This document shows, one piece after another, positions 10,067-18,344 of a stretch of DNA of 64,000 nt. The stretch's first letter is position 1. The number at the start of each line of letters is the position of its first letter. The stretch is from Primorskyibacter flagellatus. Its GTDB lineage: Bacteria; Pseudomonadota; Alphaproteobacteria; Rhodobacterales; Rhodobacteraceae. Under the pieces are notes generated by a model. The model had not been told where the DNA came from. It ran no database searches and was given only the letters and a program-made list of their open reading frames with translations. Position numbers and translations under genes: made by a program. The stretch is from the NCBI RefSeq assembly GCF_014638275.1, contig NZ_BMFJ01000001.1:1476338-1540337 (forward strand). Direction: 5' to 3'.

Positions 10067-11224
10067 ATGCCAGCCATTCCCCGTATCGAAGCCTATGCCG
10101 ACGACCTGACCGCGCTGCGCCGCGATTTCCACCAGCACCCGGAGATCGGGTTCGAGGAGGTCCGCACCGCCGGCATCGTGGCCGACCTTCTTGAAAGCTG
10201 GGGTGTCACCGTCACGCGCGGGATCGGGAGGACCGGGGTCGTCGGCGTTCTGGAAGGGCGCGGACCGGGGCGGAGCATCGGGCTGCGCGCCGACATGGAC
10301 GCCCTGCCGATGGATGAACTGACGAACCTTCCCTATGCCTCCAGGACCGAAGGCGTATTCCATGGCTGCGGCCACGACGGCCACACGACCATGCTGCTTG
10401 GCGCGGCCCGCTATCTGGCAGAGACGCGGGACTTCGACGGGCGGGCGGTGTTCATCTTCCAGCCGGCCGAGGAAGGTCTGGGCGGCGCGCGGGCGATGAT
10501 CGCGGAGGGTCTGTTCGAAAGGTTTCCGGTGGACGAGATCTACGGCCTCCACAACTCTCCCTACCATGCGCCCGGGGAGGTCCGGATCAAGCCGGGTGTC
10601 GCGATGGCGGGGGCGGAGTTTTTCGACATCGACATCCGCGGCAAGGGCAGCCACGGCGCGGCGCCGCACATGGGGCGCGATCCGGTGGTGATCGGGTCCG
10701 CTCTGGTCGGAGAGCTGCAGACCATCGTGTCGCGCAACATGGTGCCGACCCACGCCGCGGTGCTGTCGGTGACGCAGTTCCACGGCGGCAGCGCCTATAA
10801 CGTCATCCCCGACACGGTGCGCCTGTCCGGCACGGTGCGCTATTTCGAACGCGCCGACAGGGATCTGGTGGCGGAACGGATGCAGATGCTCTGCGACGGG
10901 TTCGCGATGGCGCATGGCTGCGAGATCACGCTCGATATCCGCAACGTTTTCGACGTGCTGGTGAACGACGACGCGCGGTCGGAGAACCTGCTGGTCGCCG
11001 CCGCAGACGTGGTGGGTGCAGCGCATGTCGACAAGGGGACGGAGGCCGTCATGGGCAGCGAGGACATGGCCGACATGCTGGCCCTGGTGCCGGGGGCCTA
11101 TTTCACGCTCGGCCATGCCGGAGAGGTGCCGCTGCACAATCCGGGCTTCGTCTTCGACGACTCCGTTCTGCCTATTGGCGCCAGCGTCTTTGCGCGGCTG
11201 GTGGAGCGGCGCGGGACGGCCTGA
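10067..11224 (+). CDS. M20 family metallo-amidohydrolase (hippurate hydrolase/IAA-amino-acid hydrolase type)
   Basis: This is a predicted cytoplasmic dinuclear-metal hydrolase of N-acyl amino acids. From ATG 10067 the product has 385 residues (MPAIPRIEAYADDLTALRRD). Family motifs include RRDFHQHPEIGFEE, the metal-binding HGCGHDGHTTMLLGAAR, the general-base Glu in IFQPAEEGLGGARAM, the dimerisation-domain His in GSHGAAPHMGRDP, and the last metal ligand region near LHNPGFVFDD. It is the second gene after the acyl-CoA ligase and converges with livM, with a gap of only 6 bases. Together with the Liv importer, the set would fit uptake of an amide-linked compound, hydrolysis and CoA activation of the freed acid; this pathway is inference. 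Confidence 0.88.
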   Translation: MPAIPRIEAYADDLTALRRDFHQHPEIGFEEVRTAGIVADLLESWGVTVTRGIGRTGVVGVLEGRGPGRSIGLRADMDALPMDELTNLPYASRTEGVFHGCGHDGHTTMLLGAARYLAETRDFDGRAVFIFQPAEEGLGGARAMIAEGLFERFPVDEIYGLHNSPYHAPGEVRIKPGVAMAGAEFFDIDIRGKGSHGAAPHMGRDPVVIGSALVGELQTIVSRNMVPTHAAVLSVTQFHGGSAYNVIPDTVRLSGTVRYFERADRDLVAERMQMLCDGFAMAHGCEITLDIRNVFDVLVNDDARSENLLVAAADVVGAAHVDKGTEAVMGSEDMADMLALVPGAYFTLGHAGEVPLHNPGFVFDDSVLPIGASVFARLVERRGTA

Positions 11225-11230
11225 GGCGGC

Positions 11231-12211
11231 TCAGAGCGATTTCTTGATGAGCTTCTGCAGAACCCCGATGATGCCCTCGCGGAACAGCAGCACGCCGATC
11301 ACGAAGATGCAGCCCTGGATGACCGTGACCCAGGCGCCGAGGTAGGCGAGGTAGTTCTGCATGGTTACCACGATGACCGCGCCCACGATCGGGCCGAGCA
11401 CCGTGCCCATGCCGCCGAGCAGGGTCATCAGCACGACCTCACCCGACATGGTCCAGTGCACGTCGGTCAGGGAGGCGAGGTGGAACACCTGGCTCTTGGT
11501 CGCCCCGGCGAGGCCCGCGAAAGTGGCCGAGAGCACGAAGACCATCAGCTTGTAGCGGTTGACGTGGTAGCCAAGCGACACGGCACGCGGCTCGTTCTCG
11601 CGGATCGACTTCAGCACCTGGCCGAAGGGCGAATGGGTGATGCGGTAGATGAAGAGGATGCCTCCGAAGGTGATCGCGAGGACGACGAAGTAGAACGAGG
11701 TGTCGTCGCGCATCGGGATCAGGCCGAACAGATCCTGACGCGGGACGGACTGGATCCCATCCTCGCCGCCGGTGAACTTGGCCTGCAGAGCGAAGAAATA
11801 GACCATCTGCGCGAAGGCCAGCGTGACCATGGCAAAGTAGATGCCCTGCCTGCGGATCGCCAGCGACCCGATGGCAAGCCCCAGAACAGCGGCCGTCAGC
11901 GTGCCAAGCAGGATCGCGAGTTCCGGCGTCAGGCCCCAGACCTTGGCGGCATGGGCGCAGACATAGCTTGCCATGCCGAAGTAGGCGGCGTGACCGAAGC
12001 TCAGCAGCCCGCCGAAGCCGAGCAGCAGGTTGAAAGCGCAGGCGAAGAGCGCGAAGCACATCAGCTTCATGGCGAAGACGGGATAGACCATGAAGGGCAG
12101 AATCAGCAGGACGGCGAAGAGTCCGACGAAGATGATCTTGTGATGTGTCGGCATGCCCACGGTATGGGTCATGGCGGGCAGCGCGGCTTTGGGGGTCTCG
12201 GTGCTGGACAT
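11231..12211 (-). CDS. livM: Branched-chain amino acid-type ABC transporter permease LivM
   Basis: This 326-residue inner-membrane permease has about ten hydrophobic segments and the LivM signature region FNLLLGFGGLLSFGHAAYFGMASY (seen in pieces near residues 60-85). It forms the channel with LivH, energised by LivG and LivF. It is the last gene of a five-gene operon and overlaps livH by one base. The natural ligand need not be an amino acid: Liv-type systems near CoA ligases and amidohydrolases often import amides, ureas or aromatic acids. Confidence 0.9.
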   Translation of the reverse strand: MSSTETPKAALPAMTHTVGMPTHHKIIFVGLFAVLLILPFMVYPVFAMKLMCFALFACAFNLLLGFGGLLSFGHAAYFGMASYVCAHAAKVWGLTPELAILLGTLTAAVLGLAIGSLAIRRQGIYFAMVTLAFAQMVYFFALQAKFTGGEDGIQSVPRQDLFGLIPMRDDTSFYFVVLAITFGGILFIYRITHSPFGQVLKSIRENEPRAVSLGYHVNRYKLMVFVLSATFAGLAGATKSQVFHLASLTDVHWTMSGEVVLMTLLGGMGTVLGPIVGAVIVVTMQNYLAYLGAWVTVIQGCIFVIGVLLFREGIIGVLQKLIKKSL

Positions 12212-13098
12212 CAGGCGTTATTTCCAAACAGGCCTTCGGGTTTGATCATCAGCACGATGGCCATGATGACGAAGATGACGACGGCGGAGCCCTCGGGGTA
12301 GAAGACGCGGGTCAGGCCCTCGATCACGCCGAGGCCGAAGCCGGTGAGGATCGCCCCCATGATGGACCCCATGCCGCCGATGACCACCACGGCGAAGACG
12401 ACGATGATCAGGTCCGCGCCCATGTTCGGGTTGACCGAATAGATCGGTGCGGCCAGCACCCCGGCGAATGCGGCGAGGCCGACGCCGAAGCCGTAGGTGA
12501 GGGTGATCATGCGCGGCACGTTGATGCCGAAGGCGCCGACGAGTTCCGGGTTTTCAGTTGCGGCGCGCAGGTAGGCGCCAAGCCGGGTGCGTTCGATCAT
12601 GAACCAGGTGGAGAAGCATACGATGACGGAGGCGACGATGACCCAGCCCCGGTAGTTCGGCAGGAACATGAAGCCAAGGTTCTGGCCCCCCTGAAGCGCG
12701 GGCGGAATGGCGTAGGGAAGACCGCTGACGCCGTAGTAGTTGCGGAACAGCCCCTGGATGATGAGCGCGAGGCCGAAGGTCAGCAGCAGCCCGTAGAGGT
12801 GATCGAGCTTGTAGAGCCGCGATATCATGGTCCGTTCAAGGGCGATGCCGATTGCCCCGACCACGATCGGGGCGAGGATCAGCGCGGGCCAGTAGCCGAT
12901 GCCGGTGTAGTTCAGCAGCATCCAGGCGACGAAGGCCCCCATCATGTACTGTGCGCCATGGGCGAAGTTGATGATGTTGAGCAGGCCGAAGATGACGGCC
13001 AGGCCAAGCGAGAGCACGGCATAGAAGGAGCCGTTGATCAGCCCGATCAGCAGCTGTCCCATCAGGACCTGCGGCGGTACGCCCAGTAGTTCGAACAT
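12211..13098 (-). CDS. livH: Branched-chain amino acid-type ABC transporter permease LivH
   Basis: This 295-residue permease partner of LivM opens with the typical LivH N-terminus, including LLIGLINGSFYAVLSLGLAV and GLLNIINFAHGAQYMMGAF. It has about eight to nine membrane helices. A GC-rich hairpin lies between it and the upstream binding-protein gene, a layout that would let the binding protein be made in excess over the membrane parts. Confidence 0.92.
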   Translation of the reverse strand: MFELLGVPPQVLMGQLLIGLINGSFYAVLSLGLAVIFGLLNIINFAHGAQYMMGAFVAWMLLNYTGIGYWPALILAPIVVGAIGIALERTMISRLYKLDHLYGLLLTFGLALIIQGLFRNYYGVSGLPYAIPPALQGGQNLGFMFLPNYRGWVIVASVIVCFSTWFMIERTRLGAYLRAATENPELVGAFGINVPRMITLTYGFGVGLAAFAGVLAAPIYSVNPNMGADLIIVVFAVVVIGGMGSIMGAILTGFGLGVIEGLTRVFYPEGSAVVIFVIMAIVLMIKPEGLFGNNA

Positions 13099-13122
13099 GC
13101 GTCAGTCTCTCGGCTGGTGGAG

Positions 13123-13152
13123 CGGGCGCGGCAGCCGGTGCCGCCGCGCCCG
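13123..13152 (-). promoter_or_regulatory. Intercistronic hairpin after livK
   Basis: CGGGCGCGGC (13123-13132) and GCCGCGCCCG (13143-13152) pair perfectly over 10 bp around a 10-base loop in the 62-base gap between livK and livH. There is no T-run, so it is more likely an mRNA-stabilising or partial-attenuation structure than a terminator. Confidence 0.6.
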
Positions 13153-13160
13153 GTTTCGGA

Positions 13161-14360
13161 TCAGTTGGCGAGCGCGAAGGCGCAGCCGCCGTCTTCCATC
13201 GGCAGGAAGGCTTCCTCGCCCGGGATGGTGGCGACCAGTTTCAGCAGATCCCAGTCGTTCTCGGATTCGTCCGGGGTCTTCACTTCCATCAGGTACATGT
13301 CGTGGATGACGCGGCCGTCCTTGCGGATGTAGCCCTTTCCGAAGAGCGGATCGTCGGTCTCCATCTCCTTCATCTTGGCGACGATGGCTTCCGCGTCATC
13401 GCTGCCGACGGCCTCCACGGCCTTGAGGTAGTGCAGCGTGCCCGCGTAGACACCCGCCTGAACCATGGACGGCGGCGCGCCGGCCTCGGCCCGGAAACGT
13501 TCGGAGAAGGCGCGGGTGTCGTCGTTCATGTCCCAGTAGAAGGCGGTGGTCATCTGAAGACCCTGCGCCGTCTGGGTGCCGAGCGAATGCACGTTGTTGA
13601 TGAACAGCAGCAGACCGGCCAGCTTCTGACCCGCCTGGACGATACCGAATTCCGCCGCCTGCTTGATGGAGTTCACGGTGTCCGCACCGGCGTTCGCCAG
13701 ACCGATCACCTTCGCGCCCGAGGCCTGTGCCTGAAGCAGGAAGGAGGAGAAGTCGGTGCCCGGGAACGGATGCGCCACCGCGCCGAGGACCTGCCCGCCG
13801 TTGGCTTCGACAACCGCCTTGGTGTCCCGCTCAAGCGCGTGGCCGAAGGCGTAGTCCGCGGTCAGGAAGAACCAGGTGTCGCCGCCCGCTTCGGTCACGG
13901 CCTTGCCGGTACCGTTGGCGAGCGCCGCGGTGTCGTAGGTCCAGTGGATCGTGGTCGGCTGGCAGTTGCCACGGGTCAGGTCCGAAGTCGCCGCGCCGGA
14001 GTTGATGAAGACCTTCTTGAACTCGGCGGTCACGTCGGCCACGGCCAGCGCGGTGGACGAGGTCGGCACGTCGAGGATCGCATCCACGCCATCCTGGTCA
14101 TACCACTGGCGCGCGATGTTGGACGCGATGTCCGGCTTGTTCTGATGGTCGGCGGAGATGATGTTGACGTTGATCCCCTTCCCGGCGGCGTCGAAATCTG
14201 CAACCGCCATCTGTGCGGCGATCACCGATCCCTTGCCCGACAGGTCGGCATAGACGCCGGACTGGTCGTTGAGCACGCCAAGCGTGATGTCGGTGGCCAG
14301 CGCCGGGGTCGCCAGAAGCGCCGATGCGGCCACGGTCGAAAGTGCAAACTTCCTGAGCAT
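13161..14360 (-). CDS. livK: Periplasmic substrate-binding protein of Liv-type ABC transporter
   Basis: From ATG 14360 the 399-residue product begins with a Sec signal peptide (MLRKFALSTVAASALLATPALA, cleavage likely after ALA). It then follows the type I periplasmic binding protein pattern: ITLGVLNDQSGVYADLSG, then a domain boundary around PTTIHWTYDT, then YAFGHALERDTKAVVEANGG. It resembles the amide/urea-binding branch rather than classical LivJ, because of its length and the extended C-terminus with a Cys (DGGCAFALAN). An ATG ten codons upstream lacks a signal-like context and was not chosen. It sits between livF and livH. Confidence 0.88.
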   Translation of the reverse strand: MLRKFALSTVAASALLATPALATDITLGVLNDQSGVYADLSGKGSVIAAQMAVADFDAAGKGINVNIISADHQNKPDIASNIARQWYDQDGVDAILDVPTSSTALAVADVTAEFKKVFINSGAATSDLTRGNCQPTTIHWTYDTAALANGTGKAVTEAGGDTWFFLTADYAFGHALERDTKAVVEANGGQVLGAVAHPFPGTDFSSFLLQAQASGAKVIGLANAGADTVNSIKQAAEFGIVQAGQKLAGLLLFINNVHSLGTQTAQGLQMTTAFYWDMNDDTRAFSERFRAEAGAPPSMVQAGVYAGTLHYLKAVEAVGSDDAEAIVAKMKEMETDDPLFGKGYIRKDGRVIHDMYLMEVKTPDESENDWDLLKLVATIPGEEAFLPMEDGGCAFALAN

Positions 14361-14411
14361 GTTGTTTTCCTCCCTTTGGACGCGGAGCATCCGCGCCCTT
14401 TTTCTGAACCG

Positions 14412-15152
14412 TCACACGCCGAGATAGGCGTGCAGCTTGTCGATATTGGCGTCGAGGTCGGCATTCGGGATCATGTCCACGACCCTGCCCTGTTCCACGA
14501 CGTAATGCCGGTCCGCGACAGAGGCCGCGAAACGGAAATTCTGTTCCACCAAAATGATGGTGAAACCTTCGTCCTTGAGCGCCTGGATGGTGCGCCCGAT
14601 CTGCTGAACGATGACGGGGGCGAGCCCCTCGGTCGGTTCGTCGAGCAGCAGGAAGCGCGACCCGGTGCGCAGGATGCGCGCGATGGCGAGCATCTGCTGT
14701 TCGCCGCCGGATAGCTTCGTGCCCTGGCTGCGGCGGCGTTCCTTCAGGTTGGGGAACAGGTCGTAGATGCGCTCGACCGTCAGCCCGCCTTCGGACAGCT
14801 TCGGCGGCAGGTGCAGGTTCTCCTCGACCGAGAGGGAGGAGAAGATGCCGCGTTCCTCGGGGCAGATCGCGATGCCAAGCCGGGCAATGTGCCGGGCCTG
14901 AAGGCCGATCGTTTCGGTGCCCTCAAGCTTCACGGAGCCCTTGCGCTTGCCCAGAAGGCCCATGATCGCCTTGATCGTGGTGGTCTTCCCGGCTCCGTTC
15001 CGCCCCAGGAGAGTGACGACCTCACCCCGCCTGACCTCGAAGTCGATGCCGTGCAGGACGTGGCTTTCGCCGTACCAGCCCTCGAGCCCCGATACGGTCA
15101 GCAGCGCCTCTCCGGTGGTGGCGGTTCTGGGCATCGTTGCCGCGTCAGTCAT
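14412..15152 (-). CDS. livF: ABC transporter ATP-binding protein LivF
   Basis: This 246-residue ATPase has Walker A TLLGRNGAGKTTTIKAIMGL, signature KLSGGEQQMLAIARIL, Walker B FLLLDEPTEGLAP, and the short LivF-type C-terminus. The ATG at 15152 overlaps the livG stop by 8 bp, so the two are coupled. A more upstream ATG exists but lies fully inside livG and would add a proline-rich segment unlike the family. Confidence 0.92.
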   Translation of the reverse strand: MTDAATMPRTATTGEALLTVSGLEGWYGESHVLHGIDFEVRRGEVVTLLGRNGAGKTTTIKAIMGLLGKRKGSVKLEGTETIGLQARHIARLGIAICPEERGIFSSLSVEENLHLPPKLSEGGLTVERIYDLFPNLKERRRSQGTKLSGGEQQMLAIARILRTGSRFLLLDEPTEGLAPVIVQQIGRTIQALKDEGFTIILVEQNFRFAASVADRHYVVEQGRVVDMIPNADLDANIDKLHAYLGV

Positions 15153-15894
15153 GGCCCGCTCCGATATAGGCGTCGATGACGGCGGGGGATTTGGACACGG
15201 TGGCATAGTCGCCTTCTGCCAGAACCTCGCCGCGCGCTAGCACAGTGATCCGGTCGGACAGGTTTGCAACCACCGACAGGTTGTGTTCCACCATCAGGAT
15301 CGTGCGCCCCTCGCTGATGCGCTTGATGAGCGCCGAGATGCGTTCGACATCCTCCTGCCCCATGCCCGCCATTGGTTCGTCGAGCAGCAGCATCGCCGGT
15401 TCCAGCGCCAGCGTCGTCGCGATTTCCAGCGCGCGCTTGCGTCCGTAGGACAGTTCCGCCGCGCGGTGATTGAGGAATTCGCCGAGTCCGACGCTTTCCA
15501 CGTAGCCGCGCGCTTCGTCGTCATACTGGGCCAGAACGACTTCCGACCGCCAGAAATCATAGCTGTCTCCGCGCCGACGCTGCATGGCGATGCGGACGTT
15601 TTCCAGCACGGTCAGGTCGTCAAACACGGCCGAAATCTGGAAGGAGCGCACAAGCCCGAGGCGTGCGATGTCGGCGGCAGACAGGGAGGTGATATCCTTG
15701 CCGTCGTAGGTGATCGTCCCACGGGTCGGCTGGAGAAACTTGGTCAGCAGGTTGAAACAGGTGGTCTTGCCGGCGCCGTTCGGTCCGATAAGGGCATGGA
15801 TCGTGCCGCGCTCGACCGTCAGATCGACGTTGTTCACGGCCACGAAGCCCTTGAACTCCTTCGTCAGACCCGAGGCCTGAAGCATCGCGGTCAT
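15145..15894 (-). CDS. livG: ABC transporter ATP-binding protein LivG
   Basis: The 249-residue product has Walker A LIGPNGAGKTTCFNLLTKFL, the LivG-type insert (MQRRRGDSYDFWRSEVVL), signature ELSYGRKRALEIATTLAL, and Walker B MLLLDEPMAGMGQEDV. It is the first gene of the livGFKHM operon. The start could be ATG 15894 or the ATG three codons later. The 229-base upstream gap holds two perfect inverted repeats and presumably the operon promoter. Confidence 0.92.
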   Translation of the reverse strand: MTAMLQASGLTKEFKGFVAVNNVDLTVERGTIHALIGPNGAGKTTCFNLLTKFLQPTRGTITYDGKDITSLSAADIARLGLVRSFQISAVFDDLTVLENVRIAMQRRRGDSYDFWRSEVVLAQYDDEARGYVESVGLGEFLNHRAAELSYGRKRALEIATTLALEPAMLLLDEPMAGMGQEDVERISALIKRISEGRTILMVEHNLSVVANLSDRITVLARGEVLAEGDYATVSKSPAVIDAYIGAGHD

Positions 15895-15965
15895 GCGGTC
15901 ACCCGCCGATCGTTTCGCTTAGTCTGTCCGGTATTCAATCGGTGACCTCCCCCAGGCCGAAAATC

Positions 15966-16079
15966 ATACTAAGAAGTATGTTTCAGCGGACGTTATGCAT
16001 CCGCATTTAACATGTCAACTCATTGCATATTTGATTGCAGCTAGGACGTTTAGTTGAAAGTCCAGCATGTGAAAACATG
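15966..16079. promoter_or_regulatory. Promoter region of the liv operon with two inverted repeats
   Basis: CATACT-AAGA-AGTATG (15966-15981) is a perfect 6-bp inverted repeat 72 bases upstream of livG, and CATGT-GAAA-ACATG (16066-16079) is a perfect 5-bp one further up. The gap is AT-rich compared with its surroundings. No regulator gene of this operon is adjacent; the LacI gene next door belongs with the sugar genes. Confidence 0.4.
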
Positions 16080-16123
16080 GGTTTGCACGAAATTGCACCG
16101 ACCGGCCGGACCGGCGGCACCCC

Positions 16124-17143
16124 TCATCCCGCTGCGAGTGCAGCCGGCGGGCCGACACTATCGCGACGGATGAATTCCACCTCGATCAGGTCGGAAGGAC
16201 CGGTGCGGGTGCCGGTCTCGATCATGTCCAGCAGCAGTTCCGCCGCGCGCACGCCGATCAGCGTCCGCGGCTGCCGGATCGTGGTCAGTGCGGGGCTGAG
16301 GTGCTGGGCGATCTCGATATTGTCGAACCCGACGACGGAGAGGTCTCCGGGCACGGAAACCCCCGCCCTCTGCACCGCGCCCATGAAGCCGACCGCCATC
16401 TCGTCGGAAGCGAGGAACAGGGCCGTCGGACGCTCCGCCAGCGCGAGCCACTGGCGGGCGGCGGCGGCCCCGGAGTCCATGCTGAAATCGCCCTCCAGCA
16501 CCCAGTCGTCGCGCAGCGGCAGGCCCATGGAGGCAAGGCCCTCGCGGAAGCCGTCCAGCCGGGATTCCGTCAGCACGTTGCCGCGCGGGCCGGTTACGTG
16601 GCCGATCGCCCGATGCCCGAGCCGCGCCAGATGCGCCACTGCCGTCGCCGCGCCGCGCCCGTTCTCGACGCGAACGGAGGGAAGGTCGCCCCCCATCCAT
16701 TCGCAGGCCATGACGACGGGCGGGCGGCCCGGTGTCGCCAGCACTTCGGGAGAGAGCGACCCGTCGAGCAAGACCAGACCGTCGGCCTGCCCCGAGGTCA
16801 GATAGTCGCCAAGCAGCTGGTCCGGATCGGGGCCGGACTGGGTGTCGGCGATCAGCATGCCATATTGCGCCGGCGTCAGCACCGACGCCAGCCCGGCGAG
16901 GATCTGGGAAAAGAACGGGTTGGCGATGTTGGGCAGCAGCACGATGATCGACCCGGTGCGCTGGCGGCGCAGGTTGGAGGCGGTGGCGTTGACGCGATAC
17001 CCGGTCTCGGCAACCGCGCTCAGCACGGCCTCCCGAGTCGTCGCGGCAACAACGGAGGGCTTGGACAGCGTCCGGCTGACGGTGGCGGTCGATACCCCCG
17101 CCACCCTGGCAACATCCTGAATCGTGGCGGTTTTCCGGTCCAT
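16124..17143 (-). CDS. LacI family transcriptional repressor of the adjacent sugar operon
   Basis: The 339-residue product (start ATG 17143, MDRKTATIQD) has the LacI helix-turn-helix ATIQDVARVAGVSTATVSRTL, the hinge RVNATASNLRRQRTGSI, and a periplasmic-binding-protein-like sensor domain (IIVLLPNIANPFFSQILAGL; LFLASDEMAVGFMGAVQ; DLSVVGFDNIEIAQHLSPAL). It is divergent from the isomerase-dehydrogenase-ABC-glucokinase operon, and two matching operator sequences lie between them. It most likely represses that operon and itself until a sugar or derivative binds. A farther upstream ATG at 17203 lies inside the operator region and was rejected. Confidence 0.92.
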   Translation of the reverse strand: MDRKTATIQDVARVAGVSTATVSRTLSKPSVVAATTREAVLSAVAETGYRVNATASNLRRQRTGSIIVLLPNIANPFFSQILAGLASVLTPAQYGMLIADTQSGPDPDQLLGDYLTSGQADGLVLLDGSLSPEVLATPGRPPVVMACEWMGGDLPSVRVENGRGAATAVAHLARLGHRAIGHVTGPRGNVLTESRLDGFREGLASMGLPLRDDWVLEGDFSMDSGAAAARQWLALAERPTALFLASDEMAVGFMGAVQRAGVSVPGDLSVVGFDNIEIAQHLSPALTTIRQPRTLIGVRAAELLLDMIETGTRTGPSDLIEVEFIRRDSVGPPAALAAG

Positions 17144-17188
17144 TCCTGCCTCTCCTGCGGGATGTACCATGGCCTGAAAGAAAGATCT

Positions 17189-17202
17189 TGTAAACGATTT
17201 CA
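17189..17202. promoter_or_regulatory. LacI-family operator O1 (TGTAAACGATTTCA)
   Basis: This 14-base site has the central CG and near-palindromic TGTAA...TTNCA arms of LacI/GalR-family operators. It is 46 bases upstream of the repressor start and 32 bases (about three helical turns) from O2, which differs at only two positions. Confidence 0.82.
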
Positions 17203-17220
17203 TTCTTTGTCACGCTGGAT

Positions 17221-17234
17221 TGCAAACGATTACA
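17221..17234. promoter_or_regulatory. LacI-family operator O2 (TGCAAACGATTACA)
   Basis: This second copy of the operator lies 55 bases upstream of the GTG start of the first sugar gene. The two share TGYAAACGATTWCA. Their in-phase spacing suggests cooperative binding by a dimer of dimers or separate control of the two divergent promoters. Confidence 0.82.
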
Positions 17235-17288
17235 TATACAATGTGTGCCGATACCGGGCGGAGGGTGCCGGCGCACCGGGAGGATGAC

Positions 17289-18344
17289 GTGAAGACGATC
17301 AAGGGCCCTGCCCTCTTCCTTGCGCAGTTCGCGGGGGACGCGGCGCCGTTCGATAGCTGGGACGGGATCACCGCCTGGGCGGCGGGGCTGGGCTATCGCG
17401 GCGTGCAGGTGCCAAGCTGGGACAAGCGGCTGATCGACCTCGACCGCGCGGCGGACAGCAAGGGGTATGCGGAGGACTGGGCCGGTCAGGCGCGCGAGAA
17501 CGGCGTCGAGGTGACAGAACTGTCCTGCCATCTTCAGGGGCAGCTGGTCGCGGTCCATCCGGCCTATGATGCGGCCTTCGACGGGTTTGCCGATGCGTCT
17601 GTCCGAGGCAACCCGGCGGCGCGGCAGCAATGGGCCGTGGCGCAGGTGGAAAAGGCGATCCGGGCTTCGGCCAACCTCGGCCTCACCGCCCTGCCGACGT
17701 TTTCCGGTGCGCTGGCCTGGCCCTATCTCTACCCCTGGCCGCAGCGTCCCGCCGGGCTGGTGGAAACCGCTTTCGACGAACTGGCAAAACGCTGGCTTCC
17801 GCTGCTGGACATGGCCGACGCGCATGGCATCGACCTGTGCTACGAAATCCATCCGGGAGAGGACCTGCACGACGGCGTGAGCTACGAGATGTTCCTCGAC
17901 CGGGTGAACGGGCACGCGCGGGCGAAGATGCTCTACGATCCGAGCCATTACGTCCTGCAATGCCTGGATTACCTCGACAATCTCGACATCTATGCCGAAC
18001 GCATCGGGGCCTTCCACGTCAAGGATGCGGAGTTCAATCCGACCGGGCGGCAAGGCGTTTACGGCGGGTTCCAGTCCTGGGTGGACCGGGCGGGCCGGTT
18101 CCGGTCCCTCGGCGACGGGCAGGTGGATTTCAAGGCGGTGTTCGCCAAGCTTGCGGCGATGGATTTCGATGGCTGGGCGGTGGTCGAATGGGAATGCGCG
18201 CTCAAGCACCCCGAGGACGGGGCGCGGGAGGGGGCGCAGTTCGTCAAGGATCACATCATCCGGGTGACGCCGCATGCGTTCGACGACTTTGCCGACGGCG
18301 GGGCGGATGATGCGGCGAACCGCAAGATGCTGGGGCTGACATGA
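17289..18344 (+). CDS. Sugar isomerase/epimerase-like TIM-barrel protein
   Basis: This member of the xylose-isomerase-like TIM-barrel (AP endonuclease 2) superfamily has 351 residues. The GTG start at 17289 is chosen because GGGAGG lies at the right distance and the protein then begins MKTIKGPALFLAQF; the frame also extends further upstream, but through the operator. Metal-site-type motifs are ELSCHLQGQLVAVHP, LCYEIHPGEDLHDG, LYDPSHYVLQCLDY, IGAFHVKDAEFNP and AVVEWECALKHPEDG, giving the Glu/Asp/His/Glu set. It overlaps the dehydrogenase gene by 4 bp. Such pairs act in inositol-type or 3-keto-sugar pathways; the exact reaction is not known. Confidence 0.85.
   Translation: MKTIKGPALFLAQFAGDAAPFDSWDGITAWAAGLGYRGVQVPSWDKRLIDLDRAADSKGYAEDWAGQARENGVEVTELSCHLQGQLVAVHPAYDAAFDGFADASVRGNPAARQQWAVAQVEKAIRASANLGLTALPTFSGALAWPYLYPWPQRPAGLVETAFDELAKRWLPLLDMADAHGIDLCYEIHPGEDLHDGVSYEMFLDRVNGHARAKMLYDPSHYVLQCLDYLDNLDIYAERIGAFHVKDAEFNPTGRQGVYGGFQSWVDRAGRFRSLGDGQVDFKAVFAKLAAMDFDGWAVVEWECALKHPEDGAREGAQFVKDHIIRVTPHAFDDFADGGADDAANRKMLGLT

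Noticed and set aside
7840..10077. 745-codon open frame on the minus strand opposite the acyl-CoA ligase
   Set aside because: The translation is Arg/Gly/His-rich without any family motif; the plus-strand ligase is complete and recognisable.
16158..18275. 705-codon open frame spanning LacI and the TIM-barrel gene on the minus strand
   Set aside because: It runs in another frame through two real genes and the operators; no motif is seen.
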